This document shows, one piece after another, positions 1-7,754 of a stretch of 30,382 nucleotides of DNA. Position 1 is the first letter of the stretch, and every line of letters begins with the position of its first letter. The notes beneath the pieces were generated by a model. It did no database searches, was not told the DNA's origin, and saw only the letters and a program-made list of their open reading frames with translations. The stretch covers positions 1 to 30,382 of the forward strand of contig JABXJV010000359.1 in NCBI GenBank assembly GCA_013375355.1, read 5' to 3'. The stretch comes from Candidatus Helarchaeota archaeon (GTDB lineage Archaea > Asgardarchaeota > Lokiarchaeia > Helarchaeales > JABXJV01). Made by a program: the position numbers and the translations under genes.

Positions 1-2
1 AA

Positions 3-662
3 GATTTTGATATTCCATTATTATTAGAACATACTGTTACTAAAATTCATAGTCAAAATAGAGTAAAAGCTGTTACCATTGCACAAGTTGATGAAAATTG
101 GAACCCAATTCCAGGTACAGAGGAAGATATTGAATGCGATACTTTATTACTATCTGTAGGACTTATCCCAGAAAATGAATTATCAAAAAAAATAGGAGTT
201 GAATTGGATCCAATAACCGGAGGGGCAATTGTTGATGAGAATCTTGAAACTTCAATTGAAGGGATTTTTTCCTGTGGAAATGTATTACAAGTTCATGATT
301 TGGTTGATAATGTAACACAAGAGGCTATTAATGCAGGAAAGAATGCTGCTAAATATATTAAACAAAAACTGAGAGAGAAAAAAGAATTAGTTAAGACCAT
401 AGCTGGACGAAATATCGGTTATATCGTTCCTCAACACATAAACAGAGAGTCATTTTCTCAACCACTTATTTTCTTTATGAGGGTAAAAAAGCCAGAAAAT
501 GATGTTTTATTAAATTTAAAAGCAAATGGTAGAATCTTGAAAAAACTCAAAAAGAAATTTGTCCGTCCAAGTGAGATGATAGAATTAAAAACAAAAACAT
601 TGGAAGTTAGTTCCGACATAAACGAAATAATATTTGAAATTAGTCCAGGAGGAGACAATTAA
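3..662 (+). CDS. FAD/NAD(P)-dependent oxidoreductase, C-terminal part (gene starts before the window)
   Basis: The reading frame is open from base 3, so the 5' part lies outside the window and about 219 residues are visible. The part seen has the end of a pyridine-nucleotide-disulfide-type fold: a CDTLLLSVGLIPENEL segment, then GIFSCGNVLQVHDLVDNV, the usual second FAD contact, and an EAINAGKNAAKYI helix. A further C-terminal domain of about 90 residues (from GRNIGYIVPQH) looks beta-rich. This arrangement matches the FAD oxidoreductases encoded next to DUF1667 proteins, often with glycerol-3-phosphate or 2-hydroxyacid dehydrogenases. The substrate cannot be read from this fragment. The stop codon directly abuts the next ATG, so the two genes are surely co-transcribed and probably translationally coupled. 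Confidence 0.8.
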   Translation, partial: DFDIPLLLEHTVTKIHSQNRVKAVTIAQVDENWNPIPGTEEDIECDTLLLSVGLIPENELSKKIGVELDPITGGAIVDENLETSIEGIFSCGNVLQVHDLVDNVTQEAINAGKNAAKYIKQKLREKKELVKTIAGRNIGYIVPQHINRESFSQPLIFFMRVKKPENDVLLNLKANGRILKKLKKKFVRPSEMIELKTKTLEVSSDINEIIFEISPGGDN

Positions 663-1031
663 ATGGTTAAAAATAAAAAGACTCTAACTTGTATTGTCTG
701 TCCTCAGGGCTGTCCAATTGACGTTTGGGAAGATGAAGGAGAAATTAAAGTCTCGGGAAATATGTGTAAAAGAGGATATGACTATGCTTTGGAAGAATAT
801 AAAGCACCTAAACGTATATTAACTTCGACCATGAGAGTTAAAGATGGCATTTTACCTGTTATACCAATACGTTCCAATGTACCAATACCAAAAGAAAAAC
901 TATTCGATTCTATGTCTGTTATTAATAAAACAGTAATAAAAGCCCCTATCAAAATGGGTGATATTCTTATTAATAACGTACTGGGTTTGGAAATTCATAT
1001 AATAGCTTCTCGAGATTTAGAAAAAGCATGA
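663..1031 (+). CDS. DUF1667 domain protein, cysteine-rich partner of the FAD oxidoreductase
   Basis: A 122-residue protein with four cysteines near the N-terminus, spaced as CIVCPQGC and then CKRG about 25 residues later, followed by a YALEEYKAPKRILTSTMRV segment and a small beta domain. This is the DUF1667 signature. The cysteines probably bind an Fe-S cluster or metal (family inference). DUF1667 genes usually follow FAD oxidoreductase genes as here, and the protein is thought to be a small electron-transfer or accessory subunit. ATG follows the previous stop without a gap, and the Shine-Dalgarno AGGAGG lies inside the end of the upstream gene. It converges on the minus-strand gene ending at 1037, with an A/T-rich stretch between them. 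Confidence 0.85.
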   Translation: MVKNKKTLTCIVCPQGCPIDVWEDEGEIKVSGNMCKRGYDYALEEYKAPKRILTSTMRVKDGILPVIPIRSNVPIPKEKLFDSMSVINKTVIKAPIKMGDILINNVLGLEIHIIASRDLEKA

Positions 1032-1036
1032 AAATT

Positions 1037-1720
1037 TTAATATTTTTTCAATTTTTCATTTAATTTTTGGAATTTGTTTTTTAAAATACCATAAAATTCA
1101 TCGAGCTCCTTTAATTCATTAATTTTTAACAATTCTTTCTTTTTTTCTTTACTCAATGAATCGATTGAAGATAATATAGATTGTAACTCACTATTAAGGG
1201 ATTGAATGTCTTCAACATATTTTTCAATAGTTAATTTTTTAATATATTCTTCTTTTAAATGTGAACTTAAAGTTCTTTCAAAAATATCCCTTATTTTGTC
1301 TTGTGCAAATTTATTTTCCACTAAAAGACCGATTGCATGCTTTAAATACATTTGAAATAGTTCTTCCAATATTACTTTGAGTTCTTCTGTTTTGTAATCC
1401 CGATATATAACCAAACTGGAAAACCACTCTCCCATCTTGGTTAATTTATAAAATAATCGTCTATGACCCTCAACAATACTTGAATTCTCCTCTAGAATAT
1501 TTAAATCAACCAAATCCCTTAAATAATTAATAATCGTTTTGTTTGAATATTTCAATTTTTTAATTAGATCTTTTTGAAACTCAATACCTGAAGCAATATT
1601 AATAATTAGTGATTGAGCTATATCTGACCCAAAAATGGTTGATAATATTTTTTTCTGAGCTTTAGGATCATCGGGAAGCAAAATCAAATAAGGATACAGA
1701 TTTTTCTCCATTTTGTTCAT
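1037..1720 (-). CDS. winged-helix transcriptional regulator with coiled-coil tail
   Basis: A 227-residue protein. Residues about 28-95 look like an ArsR/PadR-type winged helix: IFGSDIAQSLIINIASG, then a recognition-helix region KLKYSNKTIINYLRDLVDLN, then a wing (GHRRLFYKLTKMGEWF). The C-terminal half is highly charged and helical, with probable coiled coil over residues 165-227 (LNSELQSILSSIDSLSKEKK), typical of dimerisation. No ligand-binding motif is recognised. It lies 14 bases downstream of mptD on the same strand, so it is probably co-transcribed with this pterin gene and may regulate it or the divergent genes; that role is inferred from position only. ATG at 1720 was chosen; an in-frame ATG three codons later is also possible. 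Confidence 0.6.
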   Translation of the reverse strand: MNKMEKNLYPYLILLPDDPKAQKKILSTIFGSDIAQSLIINIASGIEFQKDLIKKLKYSNKTIINYLRDLVDLNILEENSSIVEGHRRLFYKLTKMGEWFSSLVIYRDYKTEELKVILEELFQMYLKHAIGLLVENKFAQDKIRDIFERTLSSHLKEEYIKKLTIEKYVEDIQSLNSELQSILSSIDSLSKEKKKELLKINELKELDEFYGILKNKFQKLNEKLKKY

Positions 1721-1734
1721 CTTTCTTAATTTAT

Positions 1735-2139
1735 CTATTCTTCGATACTTTCAATATACATTAGTGGAAAATCTAATTCGGGAATATATTTTATTCCAGA
1801 GTGAACTCTTACCTTCCCATATTTTGATACAACTTTGATAACTAAATTTTCCCCTTTTAATTCAGAATAATCGTAGCTATGTTCTCCTGATTTTAATTTT
1901 GAGGATATAATTTTAGCTTCAACTTTTTCAATATATGGTTGACACGACATTGTTAATTCTATCGATTTTTCTAATGCTTCTAAAATTTTAAGATCGTTTT
2001 TTATAGGAGTTCCCACATACTGATGGAAAATTGCCCCTAATGTGATTGCACCCTCGAATATTGCTCGATCTCTGTCTGTAACATCCTTAAAAAAATATTT
2101 TTTAGCTTTGAGTTCAATTTCATTCAGTTTGATAACCTC
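1735..2139 (-). CDS. mptD: dihydroneopterin aldolase MptD (COG2098), non-canonical start
   Basis: Archaeal dihydroneopterin aldolase, which turns 7,8-dihydroneopterin into 6-hydroxymethyl-7,8-dihydropterin in H4MPT/folate synthesis. The nearest standard start (GTG at 2016) gives only 93 residues, but the same frame is open back to the TAA at 2140-2142. The extra part reads KYFFKDVTDRDRAIF then EGAITLGAIFHQYVGTPI, the conserved MptD core (family PF04038). It must therefore be coding. There is no ATG/GTG/TTG in the extension. A GAGG at 2139-2136 sits 8 bases before a CTG (2127); ATC at 2133 is the other candidate. From CTG the protein is 130 residues, close to what I recall for the family. It is followed by a wHTH gene and lies near mptA and other H4MPT genes. 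Confidence 0.8.
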   Translation of the reverse strand, partial: EVIKLNEIELKAKKYFFKDVTDRDRAIFEGAITLGAIFHQYVGTPIKNDLKILEALEKSIELTMSCQPYIEKVEAKIISSKLKSGEHSYDYSELKGENLVIKVVSKYGKVRVHSGIKYIPELDFPLMYIESIEE

Positions 2140-2264
2140 TTATTAAGATATTATTAATTATTATTTCATTTTTCATTAATATTTTAATATAAAACTTAAA
2201 GTGGTAGTCTTTTTATTTTATAAAAAAATAATAGGATAATTGAAATAATTTTTTCAAACATTGG

Positions 2265-3407
2265 GTGGGCGTGAACAAGATATCACCAAATTTGATAACG
2301 GACTTTATTGTATCTTTAAAACAATTATCTGGGTCTCTAAATTGGACAACAGAATTTATTATCGGTTTTCCTTCGTTAATTATTTTAATTATCGCAGTTT
2401 CGATAGTGATATATAATTTTTTTAAGGTAAAATATCGATTCGCCTTTTATTTAATGCTGCTTTTTCTTAGTAAACCGTTATGGGTCTCCTTTAGTATATT
2501 AGCCACATTATTCCTATCGAAATTACTGTTCCGGATGTTAATGTATTCCATTATTGTACTGACATTTTTTACGATGTTATGCGTAGATTCCGTTTCAAGA
2601 GAATCAGTAGATCAAGTAAAAATGTCTATATTTCTTGTATTGTCCGCTGTAGTAGTCTTTACTTCATTGGATCCAAGCTCTGTTGTGATAATTACTTCTC
2701 CTTATGGAGAACTGAGCATATGGATGAGTGGATACTTTCTTATTGCGACTTTTTTGCTTCAGTTATTTTGTAATGTCATGTGGATTTATTACATGGCAAG
2801 AATTCACTGGAATACACCTAAAAACTTGAAATTTTATTCATCTCTTATTTTTTTAGGCGCATTAGTATTGGGAAGCATTCTTTTTATCTTAATAATCGGT
2901 TTAAACCAAATAATTCCTGGGTTACATATGCTCATATTTGCAGTCGGTGAATTACTTATTGCAATTGGATTTACGTCCCAACCGAAACTGTCTTACATTC
3001 TCCCGTTCAAGGTCTTGAGATTGACGGTTATTGAAACAAATAGCGGTCTTTCACTTTATAATCATACTTGGAGTAAAATGGACGACCTAGTGGATGAACA
3101 ACTTTTCTCTGGAATGTTGCAAGGTATAAGCGGCATCCTACAAGAATCTTTAAAAAGGGGAAACGTTCGTGAAATCAATTTAGACCAAGCCGTTCTTATT
3201 TTACAAAGAAGTGAGCAATTTCCTGTTGTTTGTGTGTTAGTTACTACTAAATCCTCCCGTTCTCTCAGAGACGCCCTCAATTCTTTCGCCGAGAAATTCT
3301 TCAAGGAATTCTCGCAATTTTTTTCGGAACCACATAAATTGGATAATTTCAGTCCTGCATCTGATTTGGTCTCGGACTGTTTTGCATTTATTCCAAGATA
3401 CGATTAA
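2265..3407 (+). CDS. 7-TM membrane protein with C-terminal longin/roadblock-like domain (paralogue 1)
   Basis: A 380-residue protein. About seven hydrophobic segments can be seen (roughly residues 30-53, 59-84, 90-110, 119-136, 152-178, 191-214, 217-239), followed by a soluble domain of about 110 residues. That tail starts with an LRLTVIETNSGLSLYNHTW strand-turn-strand and continues LFSGMLQGISGILQESLKRG, a layout like the longin/roadblock-type sensor domains that are plentiful in Asgard archaea. The fold call is by eye. The loop DSVSRESVDQVKM and the segment MARIHWNTPKNLKFY recur in the next gene, so the two are paralogues. I do not recognise a catalytic motif. Start is GTG at 2265 or, better spaced from GGGTGGG, GTG at 2271. 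Confidence 0.65.
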   Translation: MGVNKISPNLITDFIVSLKQLSGSLNWTTEFIIGFPSLIILIIAVSIVIYNFFKVKYRFAFYLMLLFLSKPLWVSFSILATLFLSKLLFRMLMYSIIVLTFFTMLCVDSVSRESVDQVKMSIFLVLSAVVVFTSLDPSSVVIITSPYGELSIWMSGYFLIATFLLQLFCNVMWIYYMARIHWNTPKNLKFYSSLIFLGALVLGSILFILIIGLNQIIPGLHMLIFAVGELLIAIGFTSQPKLSYILPFKVLRLTVIETNSGLSLYNHTWSKMDDLVDEQLFSGMLQGISGILQESLKRGNVREINLDQAVLILQRSEQFPVVCVLVTTKSSRSLRDALNSFAEKFFKEFSQFFSEPHKLDNFSPASDLVSDCFAFIPRYD

Positions 3408-3453
3408 TCCCCATTTTATAATCTAAAGAATTTTATATAATCAATTTAAAAAT

Positions 3454-4530
3454 GTGATGAAAATGATGTTTTTATTTTGGACAAAAGAGGTATTTTTTGC
3501 CCTCATCTCTACAATAATTATAGGGTTTGCATTTTCAATATTAATATATCAATTTTTCAGAACTAGATTTAAACATGTTCTTTTCTTAGCCTTTACATGC
3601 TTTTTTCTAATGATGTTTATAATGTTTTCTATGATAGCTCATCTTACTTTATCCTCCTCTTGGATAGGTATGGCGAATTGTTTTCATATTTTAATTTTAG
3701 CTTTCCTCATTTTACTTATTGACTCAATTTCGAGAGAAAACATGGATCCATTAAAGATACTAATATTAGGTATGATATCAACAGCAATTTTTCTTACTAC
3801 ATTAGAACCAAAAATAAGTGATTATCATATTTGGTCTAACGGAAACATCTCTTTATTTCTGGATGGAAATTTCTTAATTTCAGTTGCTACGGCAATAATA
3901 ATTGAATGTATTGGATTTATCTATTTTATGGCAAAGATTTATTGGAATTCACCAAAAAAATTAAAATATTATGCTTTAATTAGTTTTATAGGAGCAATAA
4001 TTCTAGCGCCTGTATCTGGTGTTCTTTATTTTCTAGGTATAATGTGGAACTATTTTCCCGGAATTCAATTTATTTCTATGGCGATTGGAGCAATGCTTTA
4101 CTCGTTCGCCTTTAAACAACAACCAAAATTGGCTTTTATTCTTCCATTCAGTAGAATTCAACATATTTATTTTATCATGCCAAATGGAGTATGTATTTAT
4201 AATCAAGCATTCAGGGCAAAAAAAGATGTTTCTGCAGAACTTGTTGGGGGAGGTATAACAGGACTCTCAGCTTTAATACAAGAATTTACTCAAACTAAAT
4301 CAAATATTAAGATTATTGGACAAGAAAACATGTTAATACTTTTGGAACAAGGTAAATTCGTTAATGCAGCTTTGATAACAGAAAAAAATCACATTTTTTT
4401 ACGAAGTAATCTTAAAAGATTAATTCAAGAAGTGGAAAAATCTTTTCGAGAAAAATTAGAATCATATCATGGAGAAATCTCTCAATTTTCAACAATTGGA
4501 AAATTTGTAAATAAAATATTTGTAAACTAA
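3454..4530 (+). CDS. 7-TM membrane protein with C-terminal longin/roadblock-like domain (paralogue 2)
   Basis: A 358-residue protein, a diverged tandem copy of the gene before it. Shared landmarks in the same order are DSISRENMDPLKILIL, GNFLISVATAIIIECIGF, MAKIYWNSPKKLKYYA, a PGIQFISMAIGAML helix, QQPKLAFILPFSRIQH, and the tail IMPNGVCIYNQAF...ELVGGGITGLSALIQEFTQ. About seven membrane segments occupy residues 1-235, and a soluble alpha/beta domain occupies 240-345. The topology suggests a membrane sensor whose tail could contact small GTPases or other roadblock/longin proteins, but nothing in the sequence proves a partner. It lies 46 bases after paralogue 1 and 33 bases before the DUF447 gene. 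Start GTG 3454 or ATG 3457. Confidence 0.65.
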   Translation: MMKMMFLFWTKEVFFALISTIIIGFAFSILIYQFFRTRFKHVLFLAFTCFFLMMFIMFSMIAHLTLSSSWIGMANCFHILILAFLILLIDSISRENMDPLKILILGMISTAIFLTTLEPKISDYHIWSNGNISLFLDGNFLISVATAIIIECIGFIYFMAKIYWNSPKKLKYYALISFIGAIILAPVSGVLYFLGIMWNYFPGIQFISMAIGAMLYSFAFKQQPKLAFILPFSRIQHIYFIMPNGVCIYNQAFRAKKDVSAELVGGGITGLSALIQEFTQTKSNIKIIGQENMLILLEQGKFVNAALITEKNHIFLRSNLKRLIQEVEKSFREKLESYHGEISQFSTIGKFVNKIFVN

Positions 4531-4563
4531 ACTAAAAAAATTGTATAAAATTGGTGCTTATTA

Positions 4564-5217
4564 TTGTCAAAAACAGAAATAAAATATGGGAATCTTAAAG
4601 TAAAATTAAATTGGCTATATGAAGCAATTATAACCACATGTAATGTGAATTTAGCTATTAAAGAAATTACGTATAATGCAGCTCCAATGGGAGTAATTTT
4701 TCCAGATTCCGATCATATTATTATAAGACCTTTTTTAACTACAAATACTTATAGAAATATACAGTGTTATGGATGTGCGGGTATAAATTTTAGCAATAAT
4801 ATATCTTTATTTTACAAAACAGCTATAAAAACGTCAGAAATTTCCCAAAATGATTTCATTACTTCTAAAAAGAAAAAAATACCTCTTTTAAAAGATTCGA
4901 TAACTCGTTTTGTGGTAGTAACAGAGAAAATGGAGGTTAATGAGTCTGAAAATAGAGCTAGAATTCTATTTAAGATAAAGGAATTTGAAAATGTCGATTC
5001 TAATGTTGAACCCTATACTCGCGGTTATTTTGCAGTATTGGAATCAATAATACATTATACTAGAGTTAATATTTTAATGGAAAACAACCCAGAAAAAGGA
5101 AAAAAACTAATAAATAATATATTAGAATATGATAACTTCATAAAACGTGTTTATCCAAATTCGGATTTGGAAAAAATTATGAATGAAATAGTTTTTAATA
5201 TTACTAATATGGAGTAA
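4564..5217 (+). CDS. DUF447 family flavin-reductase-like protein
   Basis: A 217-residue protein with the DUF447 signature at its N-terminus: LYEAIITTCNVNLA, then NAAPMGVIFPDSDHI, then RPFLTTNTYRNI. This is a split-barrel flavin-binding fold related to FMN-binding reductases. The C-terminal half (ESIIHYTRVNIL) is helical. DUF447 proteins are archaeal and also occur in bacteria that use H4MPT; as I recall they sit in H4MPT gene clusters of methylotrophs, but I could not check this. Here it directly precedes the pterin block, which supports a role in making or reducing the pterin cofactor (inference). The start is TTG at 4564; no ATG lies before the conserved core. Confidence 0.75.
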   Translation: MSKTEIKYGNLKVKLNWLYEAIITTCNVNLAIKEITYNAAPMGVIFPDSDHIIIRPFLTTNTYRNIQCYGCAGINFSNNISLFYKTAIKTSEISQNDFITSKKKKIPLLKDSITRFVVVTEKMEVNESENRARILFKIKEFENVDSNVEPYTRGYFAVLESIIHYTRVNILMENNPEKGKKLINNILEYDNFIKRVYPNSDLEKIMNEIVFNITNME

Positions 5218-5258
5218 TTAATTTAATTCTGTACTGTTTTTGATACCAAAAAGGAAAA

Positions 5259-5267
5259 GTATAAATC
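5259..5267 (+). promoter_or_regulatory. probable BRE/TATA element of the AIR-synthase-like/H4MPT operon
   Basis: AGTATAAAT preceded by the purine-rich AAGGAAA looks like an archaeal BRE/TATA pair about 80-100 bases before the possible starts at 5341 and 5356. Assigned by eye only; a second A/T-rich candidate (catatttatg) lies at 5310-5319. Confidence 0.4.
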
Positions 5268-5317
5268 GTATTTTTACGTTCTTTTATTCGAAATAAGTGT
5301 AAAACAATTCATATTTA

Positions 5318-5331
5318 TGTAGTCGACTACA
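5318..5331 (+). promoter_or_regulatory. perfect 14-base palindrome, candidate operator
   Basis: TGTAGTCGACTACA is perfectly self-complementary and lies directly between the likely promoter and the start of the AIR-synthase-like gene. A dimeric regulator could bind here. Its core TAGTCGA also appears as a half-site in the inverted repeats at 28591-28614. Confidence 0.45.
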
Positions 5332-5340
5332 CAAATTAAC

Positions 5341-6741
5341 TTGAGATTGATCTTTTTGGCTGATCTTGAAGGACTGGCAAGAAAACTACTTGGAAAAGAC
5401 ATTTCACGGGAAAATATTTTGAACACACTGATTAAAGAATATTTATTTTATAAAAATATACCTAAAGAAACTGCTAAAATCCTAGCTGATGCTGTTATCC
5501 GAGAAGTAGAAAATAGCAGTAAAATTGCTAATGATCCAATAGTGAAAGATATTTTAAGAATTCCAATTTCAGGGGTTACAATAGGAGAACAAGGAGTGGG
5601 ATGCAGAGGTTGGGGTGATTTTTTTGTTCATAAGCTAATTGCTGATATTGCCAAGACTTCTAATGACCCGATATTATCCCCTCAATCATTAGATGATGCA
5701 GGGGCGGTTGTTTACAATACAAAAAAGGAAGAAGATAATAGAAAGACATTCATAGTAACAAAAAGTGAAGGTATGCATTCTAGACTCAGCGATTTTCCAT
5801 TTATTGCTGGATTTCATGTTACAAGAGCTGCTTTAAGAGACCTTTACGTAAAAGGGGCCCGACCCATATCTATTATGGTGGATCTGCACTTAGCAGATGA
5901 TGCAGATATTGGAAAATTATTTGACTTTATGGGTGGAGTTTCTGCGGTCGCAGAGTTGTCAGGTGTTCCGATTACTGCAGGTTCCACATTACGAATTGGA
6001 GGAGACCTTGTAATCGGTACACGAATAACAGGAGGTATTGCTGCAGTAGGTTTAGCCGAAAAATTATTGGTTAGGAGGAATATTCAAAGCGGAGATGTTA
6101 TTCTAATGTCAGAGGGAGCAGGCGGAGGGACAATTGCAACTACAGCTATATATAGCGGAATGCATGATGTTTTGAAAGAAACTTTAAACATTAAATTTCT
6201 TACTGCATGTGAGGCATTAATAAATACCAATTTGATTCAAGATATTCATTGTTGCTGTGATGTTACAAATGGGGGATTACGTGGGGATTTACATGAAATT
6301 GCTTATGAGGCTAAAGTTGGAATTAGAGTCGTTGAGAAGAAGGTTCAAAAATTAGTTAATGATAAAGTCTTTCAAATGTTGAATAAAGTTAATGTTGACT
6401 ATTTAGGAGTATCTCTTGACGCATTATTGATATTTTGCCCTTCTGATAAATTAGACAGAATATGTTCAGCTATTAGGGATGTAGGCGTAGAAATAGAGGA
6501 GATTGGTTCGGTTAATAATCAAAATGGAAAAATAATATTAGAAAGCCATACTGGGGAAGAAAAATTAATTCCTAAATTTAGAGAAAGTGCATATACAAAA
6601 ATTAAGCAAGTTGTAGGCGAGGAGATAGACGAAACTACAAAGAAAAGATTTGAAGAAAAAATAGAAGATTCTGTTGCTAATGCAATTAAAAAACGAGAAA
6701 GAATAATTAATTGGATAAAAGAAAGAGATGAGAAACTTTGA
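5341..6741 (+). CDS. AIR synthase-related protein (PurM/HypE/SelD fold)
   Basis: A protein of 461-466 residues related to aminoimidazole ribonucleotide synthase, HypE and SelD, enzymes that bind ATP and activate a substrate by phosphorylation. Visible signs are an acidic motif SLDDAGAVV (residues about 117-125), the RAALRDLYVKGARPISI helix, GVPITAGSTLRIGGD, and the second-domain motifs MSEGAGGGTIATTA and CDVTNGGLRGDLHEIA with LGVSLDALLIF. An extra N-terminal helical domain (LADLEGLARKLLG) and a charged C-terminal helix are archaeal features. It is not PurM itself, and its substrate is unknown. It overlaps the beta-RFAP synthase start by four bases (TTGA), so it is tied to the H4MPT pathway by context. 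Starts TTG 5341 or TTG 5356; the latter is preceded by a GATTGATC Shine-Dalgarno-like stretch. Confidence 0.75.
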   Translation: MRLIFLADLEGLARKLLGKDISRENILNTLIKEYLFYKNIPKETAKILADAVIREVENSSKIANDPIVKDILRIPISGVTIGEQGVGCRGWGDFFVHKLIADIAKTSNDPILSPQSLDDAGAVVYNTKKEEDNRKTFIVTKSEGMHSRLSDFPFIAGFHVTRAALRDLYVKGARPISIMVDLHLADDADIGKLFDFMGGVSAVAELSGVPITAGSTLRIGGDLVIGTRITGGIAAVGLAEKLLVRRNIQSGDVILMSEGAGGGTIATTAIYSGMHDVLKETLNIKFLTACEALINTNLIQDIHCCCDVTNGGLRGDLHEIAYEAKVGIRVVEKKVQKLVNDKVFQMLNKVNVDYLGVSLDALLIFCPSDKLDRICSAIRDVGVEIEEIGSVNNQNGKIILESHTGEEKLIPKFRESAYTKIKQVVGEEIDETTKKRFEEKIEDSVANAIKKRERIINWIKERDEKL

Positions 6742-7730
6742 AAATTAAAATAATTACCCCTAGCAGATTGCATTTTTCATTAATCGATTTAAGTGGAGAT
6801 TTAGGAAGGGTAGATGGGGGAATAGGGGTTGCACTAAACTACCCAAATGTAGTTTTAGAAGCTGGCTCATTACCGAATAATGATATTATTGTTAATAATG
6901 GATACAATAGCGAATTAATTTACGATGTTGCAAAAAAAGTTTTCAAGCATCTAGAAATAGATGGTGGAATTGATTTTAATTTAACTTCATCTATTCCAAG
7001 ACATGTAGGATTAGGTTCAAAAACACAATTATCTCTTGCAGTTGCATTCGCTATAAATTATTTATTTAATAAAAGAAAAACTGTATTTGAATTAGCCAAA
7101 ATTGTTAAAAGAGGTGGAACTTCGGGTATAGGAGTCAATGTGTTCCAAAAGGGCGGATTTATTCTTGATGCAGGACATACCTTTGGAAAAAATAAACAAA
7201 AAAATTCCTTTTTACCCTCTAGAGCATCTAATGCACCGCCTCCACCAGCTTTACTTCATTACACGGTCCCTGAAAACTGGTAATTTGTTATAGCTCTTCC
7301 AAATATCCATGATGAGATTGAGGGTTTAAAAGAAATTAATGTATTTCAAAATACATGCCCTATATCTAAAGAAGAAGTAGGGGCCGTTTCCAGATTAATA
7401 TTGATGGTTTTACTACCAGGGCTTCATGAAAAAGATATAGTAGTATTTGGAAAAGGATTATCTGAATTACAAAATATAGGTTTTAAAAAGCAGGAAGTAA
7501 ATGTACAACCAACATTAATTAAAGAATTAATTCAGTTTATGGCTGAGAATGGCGCATATGGAAGTGGAATAAGCTCTTTTGGATGCACAACATACGGTTT
7601 AGTAGAAGGAATAGAAAACGCAAAAATATTAGAACAGAAAACGAAGGAATTTCTGAATAAAAATGGAGGAGGAAAGGTCTTTATAACTAATGTTAATAAC
7701 GAAGGCATGAAATTTAAAATTCTCACCTAA
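6738..7730 (+). pseudogene. mptG: beta-ribofuranosylaminobenzene 5'-phosphate (beta-RFAP) synthase, interrupted by an in-frame TAA
   Basis: GHMP-kinase-fold enzyme that joins 4-hydroxybenzoate or p-aminobenzoate to PRPP, the first step of the H4MPT side arm. The N-terminus ITPSRLHFSLIDLSG, the GHMP loop PRHVGLGSKTQLSLAVA and RGGTSGIGVNVFQKGG are typical. The frame is broken by TAA at 7281-7283, yet the same frame continues as FVIALPN and runs to 7730 with the expected C-terminal half (AVSRLILMVLLPGLHEKDI, AYGSGISSFGCTTYG). Ignoring the stop, the protein is 330 residues, the normal family length. A single change AAA to TAA would explain it (PENW-K-FVIALPN). No shift is needed, so this is a nonsense mutation, recoding or a base-call error. 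TTG start overlaps the previous gene by four bases. Confidence 0.85.
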
Positions 7731-7754
7731 TTTTTTATTATATGGGATAATGTT

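Noticed and set aside
7281..7283. Pyrrolysine or selenocysteine recoding at the beta-RFAP synthase stop
   Set aside because: Those use TAG and TGA; this is TAA, and the position is an ordinary Lys/Arg position in relatives by eye.
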